NCBI RefSeq assembly: GCF_921294215.1
Contig: NZ_CAKLDM010000004.1
Location: 24,332-88,331 of the forward strand
Source: Vibrio marisflavi CECT 7928
GTDB taxonomy: Bacteria > Pseudomonadota > Gammaproteobacteria > Enterobacterales > Vibrionaceae
Length of the DNA: 64,000 nucleotides
Direction of reading: 5' to 3'
The position numbers were made by a program, and so were the translations under genes. The notes under the pieces were generated by a model. It was not told the origin of the DNA, did not search any database, and was given only the letters and a program-made list of their open reading frames with translations. This document shows, one piece after another, positions 33,548 through 42,015 of the stretch. The first letter of the stretch is position 1. Each line of letters begins with the position of its first letter.

Positions 33548-34759
33548 CTAACTACTTGCTGGGACCAGTGTTGCTGACTTATGGCGAACACTGTAGAGAT
33601 AAAGTCCAGCTAATGCAGGCAATGATGCTAAAGCAGCATATAGGCCTACGTACTGGGTACCATATGAAGATAAGTACTGCACAATAATAGGACTCAGACC
33701 GCCGAACGTGGCTGATGAAATATTATATCCAAGACCTAGATTGACAGTGCTTCCATCTGACACGGAGAACAGAGCGCCAGCGAGATTGCTCAGTATTATT
33801 GCAGAGATAAATGTTATAGAGGCTAACGCAAACCACTGAATAGCGGCAGAGTCAGTTTTAACGATGGCGTAGTATAAAGGATATTGACATACGAGCGCTA
33901 AAATTAACCCGACTTTAAACCCCTTCCTTGGCGTAGTCAGCTTGTCTGTCGCCAGGCCAGCAATGATCATAAATACAAACAGCATAACTGTATTGATGAT
34001 GCTGAAATTTTTCAAGTGAAGAGACTCGGCAATAATTCCACTGGAAAAGCTCGGAATGAAGAAAGCAACAGAGCCCGAAGCTGTTACCAAAAACATTCTC
34101 AATACTGCAGAGAAATCGTAGTTTTTTGTGGGCTTATCAGTTTTTGATGGTACCTCTTCAACTAGTTGCAATCTGAACCAAAAGCTAATTGCAATATTAA
34201 CTACACCAATGAATAACGGGATTCTCCAGCCATAAGTTTGCATTTGCACGTCTGTCAGTGATGACTTGAGAGCAAGCACGACTACAAACGATAAGATAAC
34301 GCCAATTAAAGAGCTAGCAACTATCAAACAGCTAATGATCCCAGCTTCTTTTTTTTGCGTATTGTTGTGTAGGTAGTGTGTGATTGTTGGGAACTCACCG
34401 GCAAAACTAAACGACTGTGCCATCTGCAGCAAGAGTACGATCAACGCTACAGATTCGCCAAGTTTGGTAACTGGCAAGCAAGCCATTATTAGAGAGGCTA
34501 CACCGGTTAAAGTGCTTGTTAAAACTAGAGCATTTTTTTTACCCTTTGAATCGGCAATTTTACCGACTACAACTGCACCAAAAGGCCTAATTAGAAATCG
34601 AAGAGCAAATATTCCCCATACAATATAGTTTGAGTGATGCAAGCCACTTTCTTGCATGATGTGTGATAGGTAAGGCATGATCGCCGCAAATACGGCAATG
34701 TCGTAATACTCTAAAGCATTACCAGAAATAACACCCAGTTTTTGTTTCCAAGCTAGCAC
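33548..34759 (-). CDS. MHS-type MFS transporter, proline/betaine-like
   Basis: This 403-residue protein has the 12-helix MFS pattern with the ProP/MHS family signs: an early G.ALEYYDIAVFA segment, the RP.GAVVVGKIADSKGKKNALV loop between helices 2 and 3, and a SFSFAGEFP helix 4. It probably imports a compatible solute or other small zwitterion by proton symport. It is the last gene of a three-gene minus-strand group with a LuxR-type regulator and a proline-pathway-like enzyme, so it is cargo and not a virion gene. Substrate is unproven. Confidence 0.75.
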   Translation of the reverse strand: MLAWKQKLGVISGNALEYYDIAVFAAIMPYLSHIMQESGLHHSNYIVWGIFALRFLIRPFGAVVVGKIADSKGKKNALVLTSTLTGVASLIMACLPVTKLGESVALIVLLLQMAQSFSFAGEFPTITHYLHNNTQKKEAGIISCLIVASSLIGVILSFVVVLALKSSLTDVQMQTYGWRIPLFIGVVNIAISFWFRLQLVEEVPSKTDKPTKNYDFSAVLRMFLVTASGSVAFFIPSFSSGIIAESLHLKNFSIINTVMLFVFMIIAGLATDKLTTPRKGFKVGLILALVCQYPLYYAIVKTDSAAIQWFALASITFISAIILSNLAGALFSVSDGSTVNLGLGYNISSATFGGLSPIIVQYLSSYGTQYVGLYAALASLPALAGLYLYSVRHKSATLVPASS

Positions 34760-34804
34760 TATGAACCTCTAATTATTATTCAAATATTTCTATAAAACGT
34801 TGTA

Positions 34805-35566
34805 TTAAAAATTTGTTCTGATTGGGTAATCTAAAGAACTAATGGCGCATGACAGAGTTACGCCATAGTGGTTTAAATGATCATATAACTTGGATAGACC
34901 GGAGCCCTCACACCCAAGTTTTTTCTTAATGTTGTTAATTCGTTTGGTTTCTGCTGCTCTATTGCATTTATGAAAAGCGCATATTTCTTTTATTGAACGC
35001 AATTGTAAAATTAGAGTGATCGTTTGCATTTCTTTTTCGGTAAACCTTATGTCACCAAAGTTGAAATGCTTACCGCCAATATATGCCTTATTTTGATTTA
35101 TTAGGTTAGCAGTGGGCTCTCTTGGCACTTGAATTTTATCTATGTCGTATTCTTTGCTTATTAAATACAATAAGTTACTAACTCTTGGCTTATGTCGAAT
35201 TATATCGCACATTTCAACTCTGGCATTTTTATCGTTCATGCCGATTGAAAATATTTCAATAAATTGTCCATGCCTAGTAGTAAAATCGACCTTTAGTTGA
35301 GATTCTGTGCTTTCGAATAAAATTCTACTGTGTTCGCTGTCTAATTCATTCCAATACCTTACACCTGGTTCACAGCGCTTGCCGTACCGCTTGTACAGGC
35401 CCGTACCCCAGTACTCTAAGTGCCAATCGTAGTTGCTACACACACAATTCAGCTCATTAGTTTCTAAATTTAAACTGCTTACAGATACATGATTGACATT
35501 GAATTCACTTACATGGTTTTTAAAAGCCTTGCATGCTTTCTCAATGCTTTCGCTTTTTATGTCCAT
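34805..35566 (-). CDS. LuxR-type transcription regulator
   Basis: This 253-residue protein has a C-terminal LuxR-type helix-turn-helix at about 172-222 (FTEKEMQTITLILQLRSIKEICAFHKCNRAAETKRINNIKKKLGC). The N-terminal 150 residues (around WHLEYWGTGLYKRYG...W) resemble the ligand-binding or PAS-like region of LuxR solos. Such phage regulators are known to sense host signals. It lies between the reductase-like and transporter genes and probably controls them; it may also affect lysis or lysogeny. The signal is unknown. The sequence is A/T-rich, suggesting recent acquisition. Confidence 0.72.
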   Translation of the reverse strand: MDIKSESIEKACKAFKNHVSEFNVNHVSVSSLNLETNELNCVCSNYDWHLEYWGTGLYKRYGKRCEPGVRYWNELDSEHSRILFESTESQLKVDFTTRHGQFIEIFSIGMNDKNARVEMCDIIRHKPRVSNLLYLISKEYDIDKIQVPREPTANLINQNKAYIGGKHFNFGDIRFTEKEMQTITLILQLRSIKEICAFHKCNRAAETKRINNIKKKLGCEGSGLSKLYDHLNHYGVTLSCAISSLDYPIRTNF

Positions 35567-35705
35567 CTACATAGCCCATCTTATTTATATTGTACTTGTT
35601 TCATTATTGTGATGCTTGGACGTTTATTTTAATTCAGTGGGTAGTATTGATATTTGATATTCAATAAAGAGACAAACTTATTATTTATTGAATATCACCT
35701 ATTAA

Positions 35706-36461
35706 TCACAACTGTTTTAGAATCGTATCTAGCGTCTTCTTTATGTCTTGGCATACTCCACGCTCACTAAGCATGTTGATAGCTTGTTCATTTAGACCTT
35801 GCGAAGTTGAGGCGCTACTAATCAGTTCTCTAAAATCGACTTCCGACTTCTTGGCTTGATGTGTCAGCGAGTCCATTAATTCGTTTAAATAATTCAGAGC
35901 AACGGCAGGTTCAATATCGTTTTCTACAAGCCAATCATGCAGTGTGTTTTGGACAGCGTAGTGACTAGCAATTAGTGAGGTTGCAGCAGCTAGAGGACGA
36001 AAGGCTTTTCCATCTTTGCATGGAAAGAGATCTCCCAGGCCGTCTAAAAATGGTTTTATTTTTGTATCACACGGATAGTAAGCGAGGGGTCCATTGCAAT
36101 CTGCGATCGTTGGTAAAGGGAATGCTTTGTATACGTTAACTGAATTCCCAATAAGTTGATTGCATTCGCTATGTGACAAAGTAGCTACACAACTGATGAC
36201 AGACGATCCGCTTTTAAATGTGAGTTGTTCTATTTCTCGGACAGCCACCGAGGGTGGTAGAGTGAGAAAAATCCAATCACATTCCTCAGCGACGGCTTGA
36301 TTATCTTTCGCAACTTTAACGCATTCGTACTTATTAGATAAAAGTTGGGAGTTTTCCATATTTCTAGGTGACAAAACAATTTCAGTTGCCTTATTTGTTT
36401 TGGTCAGCCCAGCCACAATGGCGGTTGCTAGTTTGCCAACGCCTATAATTCCTATTTTCAT
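35706..36461 (-). CDS. Pyrroline-5-carboxylate-reductase-like protein
   Basis: This 251-residue protein begins with an NAD(P)-binding Rossmann motif (KIGIIGVGKLATAIVAGL) and keeps the PPSVAVREIE and SLIASHY...DWLVENDIEP stretches of ProC-type reductases, with a C-terminal GLNEQAINML segment. Canonical P5C reductases make proline. This one is divergent and could reduce a different imine or produce a small signal. It heads the minus-strand cargo group with a LuxR-type regulator. No defect is seen. Confidence 0.7.
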   Translation of the reverse strand: MKIGIIGVGKLATAIVAGLTKTNKATEIVLSPRNMENSQLLSNKYECVKVAKDNQAVAEECDWIFLTLPPSVAVREIEQLTFKSGSSVISCVATLSHSECNQLIGNSVNVYKAFPLPTIADCNGPLAYYPCDTKIKPFLDGLGDLFPCKDGKAFRPLAAATSLIASHYAVQNTLHDWLVENDIEPAVALNYLNELMDSLTHQAKKSEVDFRELISSASTSQGLNEQAINMLSERGVCQDIKKTLDTILKQL

Positions 36462-37128
36462 AATTATCGATCAAATACTTGTATTTATATCCTTGCGATT
36501 AATGGCAAGGAATTGGGTTATTAGGCGGAAATTATGCGTTACGATAATTTTACATTTCATTAATATAATTAGTGGTTATCACTACAAGTTGGCTCAACAA
36601 GGCTTGGGTGATTTAGGGTGAGCCCACCACACTAGAGGGCTCAAAGCTTCATGCTTCATTTTCAGCGTGGATAATATAAGCAACAAGCATCACATTTCAA
36701 TACTAAGCCGTGATATTTTAGGTATGCAAAATGACTACCTTTTATTTTGATCGATGCGACATAAAATCCGTTAAAGCTCAATAGGCAAGCCGTTTTATAT
36801 TAATTATACGGGGCTAAATCATTGTTAATATAGGCAGTGTCAATGACTTAGATCAGTGATATTACCTTGTCGTTAAATTAGCCTTTTGACTAATTTAATT
36901 GAGCAAGTGGTTTTGGTTGATATGGATATCCAAAGGGTGAATGCACAATAGGTATTGTTCGGAAATGCCGAGAGGGTAATGGTCCACAGCTCCGCTAAAA
37001 AGATTTCAATCAATAGCAAGTAGACTGTACAACTGTACAATTGTACAATATAGTCAGCGGCGCGTTAGTCGTTGAATCGCAAGATGATATGCGCATTGGT
37101 AAAGAAATTTTCAAAGCTGGAGATACAA
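36462..37128. other. Regulatory gap between cargo and first par cassette
   Basis: No credible gene lies in these 667 bases. A perfect 9-bp inverted repeat (TTAAATTAG / CTAATTTAA) lies at 36873-36898, and a GAGCCC/GGGCTC repeat near 36620. Three TGTACAA copies at an 8-bp spacing (37026, 37034, 37042) are 80-100 bases upstream of the first parA-like gene and look like its operator. Confidence 0.6.
37026..37048 (+). promoter_or_regulatory. Three phased TGTACAA operator copies
   Basis: TGTACAA occurs three times with an 8-bp period, the last two joined by a palindromic ATTGTACAAT. It lies upstream of the first parA-like gene. A partition protein or small partner binding here to autoregulate is the likely role. 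Confidence 0.65.
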
Positions 37129-37704
37129 GTGAAAATTATTGATGTTTGGAACCCAAAAGGCGGACAAGGGAAGTCAATGATTGCCATAAATTTAGCTGCA
37201 GCGACACTTGAACTGGGCAAAAAGGCTTTAGTCATATGCCAAGACCCTCAAGGGACATCCACTCTGTATCAGAAGAGTGGCAATTTACCGTTTGAAATAA
37301 CCGATGCAATACCTAAATCCAAGCCTGATGTGGACGTAATTATATTTGACCATCAAGCAGCTGATTGGGAAGTGCCAGAAGGCAAATTGATTGTCATGCC
37401 CTTAAAGCCAGCTCGGGACCAATACGCTACCTATATTGATGCTCATAAAAGGGCTCAAGCAAAATCAAAGCAGGTTGTTACCATTCTTACCGATGTTGAT
37501 TACAGGCGAAAGGGAGAAAGAAAGTTGGCCAAGTTAATGGAAAAAGAAGGCGCATTCATTCTTCCTAGTAGTGGTGTTTATGGGAGAGCAGCTGAGCACT
37601 ACAGAAGTATTTTTGATGATGCACTAAATAGATCGAACCTAATCAGAGATCGACGACGAGAAATGCTGCAAATAATGACTCACGTATTGATAGAGGTTAA
37701 GTAA
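37129..37704 (+). CDS. ParA-type partition ATPase, first cassette
   Basis: This 191-residue protein has a deviant Walker A motif (KGGQGKS, residues 10-16), a QDPQGTST stretch and a later IFDHQAADW strand that replaces the usual D-x-x-P switch. Start at GTG 37129 is chosen for its GGAG site; an upstream TTG gives a longer form. ParA-like ATPases move plasmids with a partner and centromere. This is short and lacks an N-terminal DNA-binding domain, so it is the ParA small type. It is followed at once by a small partner gene. Confidence 0.72.
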   Translation: MKIIDVWNPKGGQGKSMIAINLAAATLELGKKALVICQDPQGTSTLYQKSGNLPFEITDAIPKSKPDVDVIIFDHQAADWEVPEGKLIVMPLKPARDQYATYIDAHKRAQAKSKQVVTILTDVDYRRKGERKLAKLMEKEGAFILPSSGVYGRAAEHYRSIFDDALNRSNLIRDRRREMLQIMTHVLIEVK

Positions 37705-37982
37705 TGATAGATCAGCGATTTGATTGGATGAAGGAAGAAGATGAAAGAGCCAGTAGAAGTCTAATGGAAGGTCAGTTACCAAACCCTAAAGCACCACGAT
37801 TAGTTAAAACCAATAAAGCGGTACAGGCACCTAAGAGAACGACGCGAGGGGTTTTTGTTCGTGACTCGATTTGGGCTGACTTTGAAGATGTGATTCATTA
37901 TCAGAAGAAAATAAAGGGACTCGGTAAGCCAGAACTGGTCGAAGAAGCCCTTTTGTACGCAATCAACAAATACAAGAAATAA
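37704..37982 (+). CDS. Small partner of the first ParA
   Basis: This 92-residue protein starts on the last base of the ParA gene. A flexible N-terminal 45 residues (acidic then basic) leads into a short domain (RGVFVRDSIWADFEDVIHYQKK, ending LVEEALLYAINKY) with the beta-helix-helix plan of ribbon-helix-helix proteins. It probably binds the TGTACAA repeats and stimulates ParA. Confidence 0.62.
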   Translation: MIDQRFDWMKEEDERASRSLMEGQLPNPKAPRLVKTNKAVQAPKRTTRGVFVRDSIWADFEDVIHYQKKIKGLGKPELVEEALLYAINKYKK

Positions 37983-38065
37983 CCCTCCCCTATTGTGCGT
38001 CGTATCTGGCGCACTCTCTAAAACACCCCTCACTCTCTTACTAGGCACCAGCTGGGCATCTCTCT

Positions 38066-38190
38066 TACTTTTGTAATTATCTTATTATGATAATTATCTT
38101 ATTAAACTAATTGTTAGATTAAGCTATTTATTGTATTTCGATAATTATCATACTAAAGTGCTGTAGATACTAAGATAATTGTCTTACTAA
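38066..38190. repeat. ATAATTATCTTA repeats upstream of the second par cassette
   Basis: Four copies or near copies of (G)ATAATTATCTTA lie at about 38070, 38085, 38138 and 38170 in the 223-base gap before the second parA-like gene. The same unit recurs downstream (39225-39410). GATAATTATC is itself palindromic. These may be the operator or centromere for that cassette. Confidence 0.75.
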
Positions 38191-38204
38191 CGAGAGAGTT
38201 CAGT

Positions 38205-38885
38205 ATGGGAAAAGTCATATTGCTAGGCCACCAAAAAGGTGGTGTCGGAAAATCTAACACAGCTGTTAATCTGGCTGTTGCGCTAGCTAACGAAACGTAT
38301 AAAGGAAAAACTAACAGCATTCTCCTTATTGATGCCGATCCTCAGTCTACCCTGTATAGATGGTCGCAGCGCCGAGAAGAAAACGAGAGCGTTGAGTCAT
38401 TCCCTTGCATTCGCCTTGATGGAAACATTACTAAGCAAATTCAACGTGAGGCTGAGAAGTACGATTATGTGATTGTTGATGCTGCTGGTCGCGATAGCCG
38501 CGAAATGCGCAGCGCGATGTTAGCTAGTGATGTAATGCTAATGCCAACAAAAGCAAGCACTGCAGATTTAGAGCTGTTGGAACATATGGCTGAAACTGTT
38601 GAAACCGCTCGCGATTACAACGAAAACCTAAAAGTGGCAACTTTTATCAGCATGGCTCCAACCAATTCTCAAGCAGAGAAAAAGATTGCTAAAGATCTCC
38701 TAAAGGAATACCCAGAGTTCAAACTAATGAACACTGTTATTTCAGAGCGTAAGGCGCATCGTGATGCGTTCTATGAGGCTGTTGGCGTCCATGAGTGGAA
38801 AGACTCTAAAGCGAAAGCAGAAGTTAGCTGCTTACTAAAAGAAGTATCAACCCTGCTGGTGGAAGAAGTCGATGAAGTTATCTAG
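38205..38885 (+). CDS. ParA-type partition ATPase, second cassette
   Basis: This 226-residue protein is a clear ParA/MinD-type ATPase: deviant Walker A KGGVGKS (residues 11-17), switch strand LLIDADPQST and Walker B-like YVIVDAAG. It lacks a DNA-binding N terminus. The gene overlaps its small downstream partner by 14 bases. Together with the repeats on both sides it forms a full Par locus independent of the one at 37129. Confidence 0.85.
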   Translation: MGKVILLGHQKGGVGKSNTAVNLAVALANETYKGKTNSILLIDADPQSTLYRWSQRREENESVESFPCIRLDGNITKQIQREAEKYDYVIVDAAGRDSREMRSAMLASDVMLMPTKASTADLELLEHMAETVETARDYNENLKVATFISMAPTNSQAEKKIAKDLLKEYPEFKLMNTVISERKAHRDAFYEAVGVHEWKDSKAKAEVSCLLKEVSTLLVEEVDEVI

Positions 38886-39213
38886 GAAAAGTCTCCAAAA
38901 GAGCCAAGAGCAATTGGACAAGGGCGCAGCTGAGTTTGTTGATAGTGCCGAAGAGCTGAGTTCTCCACCTAACCCAGTTGGCCGACCAAAGGCAAATAGA
39001 GAACTGACTAAGCCCGTGTCGATATCATTAACGGATACAGACAAAAAGCTTTTAGACCGTCAGTTCAAGCGCTTCAACATGGTTGCTTATCAAAAAGACG
39101 GCGAAACAACAACTAGCCTAACGCGTTCGGATTTAGTGAAGCTAATGGCCAAGCTCTTAGATGAAAAGTCTGATGATGAGCTGTACAGCATGATCAATAC
39201 GTTAATAGCATAA
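38872..39213 (+). CDS. Small partner of the second ParA
   Basis: This 113-residue protein has a disordered N-terminal 50 residues and then a helical domain (SISLTDTDKKLLDRQFKRFNM, TRSDLVKLMAKLL) with the look of a ribbon-helix-helix or related DNA-binding unit. It likely binds the ATAATTATCTTA repeats and links the plasmid to ParA. It overlaps the ParA gene. Confidence 0.65.
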   Translation: MKLSRKSLQKSQEQLDKGAAEFVDSAEELSSPPNPVGRPKANRELTKPVSISLTDTDKKLLDRQFKRFNMVAYQKDGETTTSLTRSDLVKLMAKLLDEKSDDELYSMINTLIA

Positions 39214-39224
39214 ATACAATCGCA

Positions 39225-39410
39225 TGATAATTAAGGTAATGGTGCAATTTATATTAATACAATAATTATCTTAATATGATAATTATCTTGATGTGGTAAA
39301 TACATTAACAGGGTAATGACATCAATGCTGTATTGGTGCTAATTGGATAATTATCTTAGTTCGACAATTATCTTAATAAGGTAATTACCTTAATTTGATA
39401 ACTGCATTAT
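39225..39410. repeat. ATAATTATCTTA repeat array downstream of the second par cassette
   Basis: At least five copies or close variants lie at about 39260, 39276, 39343, 39362 and 39382, spaced irregularly within A/T-rich DNA. Copies also lie upstream of the cassette. They are a good candidate for the centromere (parS-like site). Confidence 0.75.
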
Positions 39411-39464
39411 TACTATATTTATCACCGTATCGTATTTGTCTTACTGCGTCTCAGACATAAAAAT

Positions 39465-39492
39465 GCCTCTGCAAGCTGGCACTTGCAGAGGC
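39465..39492. promoter_or_regulatory. Strong 11-bp hairpin before the membrane protein
   Basis: GCCTCTGCAAG and its perfect complement flank a 6-base loop. On the minus strand it is followed by ATTTTTA, so it could terminate leftward transcription; on the plus strand it lies in the leader of the 39526 gene and could attenuate it or block its ribosome site. Confidence 0.55.
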
Positions 39493-39525
39493 GAGATTAA
39501 CCCGACCAAACTCAGATTAATCATT

Positions 39526-40482
39526 ATGAATAATATTGAAAATAACTTTCTACATAAAGCTTTTTGTTATTTGATACTGTATACGACCGCTGCAATCAGC
39601 ATGTATCTCACCGTCTCGTTCATGTATTCACTGGGCGGGTCGGCTGGAATGGCTGTTGCATTTGCGTTTATTGGCGTCGTGTTTGATACAGTCAAAAGCT
39701 ACACTCCAACACTCATCACTAAGATAGTCAGAAAAGGGCAGGGAACGGCACTTTTACTTGGTGTGATAAGTTTTGCTCTTATTGCTCTCAGCACTGCAGC
39801 ATCGGTATTCTCTTTACAAAACGGTATTGAGAGTGCCTTGTCTGAGACAAAGGCGGCTAAAGTGACACAGCTAAAAATTCAGTCCTTGAGAGATGAGATA
39901 GCTGGCCTTGAAACCCTAAGAGCTAAGCAGCTATCCGTTACTCAAGTGACCCCAGCTGCTAAAACAACCGAGGAAATCACAAGCAAGAGAGAACAGCTAA
40001 GCAAGGAGTTAGGAAAATCTGCTTCTGTAACTTCTGACAGCCTTTTATCTTCGTTCTCCACGCCCATTATATTGATCATTGCTATCTCACTAGAGGTTAT
40101 TTCTATTGCAATGACGCTTTGCCTTGCCCAGCTAAGTAAATCCTCAATGGCGCAGCGCTACGCAGCAGTACAGGGCGCGGCTCCTGTACGTATGGAGTCA
40201 AGTGAGACAAGGGATGAGACGGAAATAAGGGAAGAAACAAAAACTGTCAAAACGTCGGTGTCTTCAACTGTCTCGTCAGTGGTTACAAGGAAAGACATCA
40301 TTGACTACATGTGCGTTGCTTTACGTAATGGTGATTGCTCACCGTCTCACAGGTCGATATTTCATGAGTTCAGAACGTACGTCAAACAAAAGGAAGTGAA
40401 GGGATACCTAGAAGAGCTGGCATCGATGCAGGTCATTAGACCAACCAGCAACGGTTCCTATGAAGTGGTTGAAACCAGTTAA
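39526..40482 (+). CDS. Membrane protein with C-terminal winged-helix-like domain
   Basis: This 318-residue protein starts at ATG 39526 by best fit. It has about four membrane segments (two near residues 13-65, one near 78-100, one near 180-205), a helical loop with coiled-coil look between the third and fourth (about 110-160), and a cytosolic C terminus. The last 70 residues (RKDIIDYMCVALRNGD...YLEELASMQVIRP...YEV) resemble a winged helix. I do not recognise the family. It may anchor DNA or a regulator to the membrane. Confidence 0.6.
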   Translation: MNNIENNFLHKAFCYLILYTTAAISMYLTVSFMYSLGGSAGMAVAFAFIGVVFDTVKSYTPTLITKIVRKGQGTALLLGVISFALIALSTAASVFSLQNGIESALSETKAAKVTQLKIQSLRDEIAGLETLRAKQLSVTQVTPAAKTTEEITSKREQLSKELGKSASVTSDSLLSSFSTPIILIIAISLEVISIAMTLCLAQLSKSSMAQRYAAVQGAAPVRMESSETRDETEIREETKTVKTSVSSTVSSVVTRKDIIDYMCVALRNGDCSPSHRSIFHEFRTYVKQKEVKGYLEELASMQVIRPTSNGSYEVVETS

Positions 40483-40484
40483 AC

Positions 40485-40513
40485 AGGTAAAAAAAAGCCA
40501 CCAGCATGCTGGT
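40485..40513 (-). terminator. Terminator of the toxin-antitoxin operon
   Basis: A perfect 20-base palindromic stem (GCCACCAGCA / TGCTGGTGGC) is followed on the minus strand by eight T. It ends the operon that reads leftward from 41366. Confidence 0.85.
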
Positions 40514-40548
40514 GGCAAAGTGAGATCTATAAACCTATTAGGTTGGTT

Positions 40549-41085
40549 CTATTGAATGAGTGATACGTAGCGAGAAACCTCTTCAAGTTCTCCATGTTGT
40601 AGCTTTAGGGCCATATTGATATTGCCCGTTATTCTGGCGTTTTCAGCGATACCGCTTTCAACCAGTCCTTTTGCCTCAAGCCAACGAGCTATTTCAGCCC
40701 AGTCGTAAAGTGGTGCTTTCCCTTGAACCCGTAAGAAAGGGGTAGGGAAAGTGCCATCCCCACGTTCGCCCTTACTGAATTTAGACAGGGCAGAGCGTGT
40801 CAGGTTGGATAGCTCGGCAGCGTCAGAAAGTCCAACGTATTGCCCAGCATCCACGCTTTTGATTGTTAATGTTTCTACTTGGCTTACTTGAGCTATTGCG
40901 CTCAAGACAGCCGTCTCGTAGTTGTCTGATTCGCGGATAAAGTCAATTATCAGCGTGTTTCCTTTAGATGTAACGGTACAGTCGTCTGCGCCTGCTTCAT
41001 ATATCGCGTCTGATACGATATGACCGTTTTCTACAGTGATGTTTTCTAAGCTAGATGCTACGAGTGCAAATTCAAATTCTTTCAT
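40549..41085 (-). CDS. HTH antitoxin-like partner of the HicA-like toxin
   Basis: This 178-residue protein starts at ATG 41085, with AGAGGAT six bases upstream, rather than at a longer upstream ATG. The N-terminal half is an alpha/beta domain with an EFEFALV...EAGADDCTV pattern. The C-terminal half has a helix-turn-helix (LSDAAELSNLTRSALSKFSKGERGDG then a FPTPFLRVQG.APLYDWAEIARWL strand-helix). The same two-part plan is seen next to HicA-like toxins in other bacteria. It probably binds the operator at 41481 and neutralises the toxin. Confidence 0.68.
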   Translation of the reverse strand: MKEFEFALVASSLENITVENGHIVSDAIYEAGADDCTVTSKGNTLIIDFIRESDNYETAVLSAIAQVSQVETLTIKSVDAGQYVGLSDAAELSNLTRSALSKFSKGERGDGTFPTPFLRVQGKAPLYDWAEIARWLEAKGLVESGIAENARITGNINMALKLQHGELEEVSRYVSLIQ

Positions 41086-41156
41086 TCTATCCTCTCGAAC
41101 CAAGAACCAGAGTCTCCGAACTAAGTTGGAAGATAGGCCGCTAGTGCGGCCTAGTA

Positions 41157-41366
41157 TTAGCAAGAGCAGTTATCAACTGAGCGTTTTATGGCTTTAGCGT
41201 GATTACCTGCATTTCTTGGTGAACCAAACACACGAATCATACATGTATTTGCGTTATGCTCTCCCTCAGTCTCGTCATTGCAAAGCAGCATGGCAACTGT
41301 GTGTCCGTTACCTTTCTTTACGAAGCGCCAACCTTGTTCAACAGCATAAGTGATTGCGTCGTTCAC
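41157..41366 (-). CDS. HicA-like mRNA interferase toxin
   Basis: This 69-residue protein has a GWRFVKKGNGHTVAMLLC strand with the conserved Gly-His of HicA-type RNase folds and a CMIRVFGSPRNAGNHAKAIKR segment typical of a HicA-related toxin family. It starts at GTG 41366 behind an AAGAAAGAG ribosome site. It is the first gene of a two-gene operon with its HTH partner. Toxin activity is inferred. Confidence 0.68.
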   Translation of the reverse strand: MNDAITYAVEQGWRFVKKGNGHTVAMLLCNDETEGEHNANTCMIRVFGSPRNAGNHAKAIKRSVDNCSC

Positions 41367-41480
41367 CTCTTTCTTGGAATGGTACTTAATACGTATCTCT
41401 CCCTGTAAGGTTAAGTTCAGATCTCATTGTAAAAGAGCAGTCACGGAAACCGTGACAGGTAAGAATGCCTCACCATGTCC

Positions 41481-41519
41481 ACAAGTGTAGACACATTAAG
41501 CATGAGTGTCAACACTTGT
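41481..41519 (-). promoter_or_regulatory. Promoter and operator of the toxin-antitoxin operon
   Basis: On the minus strand a consensus promoter is visible: TTGACA, 17 bases, TACACT (plus-strand 41507-41512 and 41484-41489). A 14-bp inverted repeat with one mismatch (ACAAGTGTAGACAC and GTGTCAACACTTGT, 11-base spacer) overlaps both elements. A repressor on this site would block the promoter. Confidence 0.85.
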
Positions 41520-41538
41520 AGACAAAAGAATGTGAATT

Positions 41539-42015
41539 TTATATTTGGTTGACGGCACGCGCCTCTAAATCATGGTCTTCTAGTGAGTATTCAAAGTCTT
41601 CTATATCGTCTTCGTCACCGTCTCGCACTATAGGATACGTGTGTTTGCTCTGATACATGTAGCCATCTTCAATCTGACCATCTTGGTATGCCCAAGCAGC
41701 ACAAAGCAGCGTCACTGGATCTGAATACGTGAAGTGATTTGACGTAATTGGGTCTTCGTCATCACCCAACTCATAGCCGCGCTCATTCATTAGTTTCTTA
41801 ATCGCCCACCAATACGCGCCGTAATTTCGATAGCTCAACGGGTCGTCACTCAGCACTTTGTTAATTCCAGCCAAGTGCTTTTCTATAAATGCTTCCGTTC
41901 CTGCATCTGTGATTACTTCGTCAATCAATTTTTTAAAATAATCCGCTGGTGGCAATGTAATTTCAGTAATCATATTGTGAATGGGGATTGCTCCCCACCT
42001 CCGTTGTTTAAGCAT
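41539..42015 (-). CDS. Small acidic protein cotranscribed with the DarB-like gene
   Basis: This 158-residue protein (144 if it starts at ATG 41973) is acidic, with DYFKKLIDEVITDAGTEAF and WWAIKKLMNERGYE segments and a D/E-rich C terminus. Its first ATG overlaps the stop of the DarB-like gene, implying coupling; a GGAGG site and a GGGG/CCCC hairpin lie between the two candidate starts. Function unknown. Confidence 0.55.
   Translation of the reverse strand: MLKQRRWGAIPIHNMITEITLPPADYFKKLIDEVITDAGTEAFIEKHLAGINKVLSDDPLSYRNYGAYWWAIKKLMNERGYELGDDEDPITSNHFTYSDPVTLLCAAWAYQDGQIEDGYMYQSKHTYPIVRDGDEDDIEDFEYSLEDHDLEARAVNQI

Noticed and set aside
33548-36461. Virion role for the minus-strand cargo group
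   Set aside because: The genes match metabolic and regulatory families and are separated from the tail genes by the origin.
36400-36621. 73-codon plus-strand frame before the par region
   Set aside because: Its start lies inside the reductase-like gene on the other strand and it has no convincing content.
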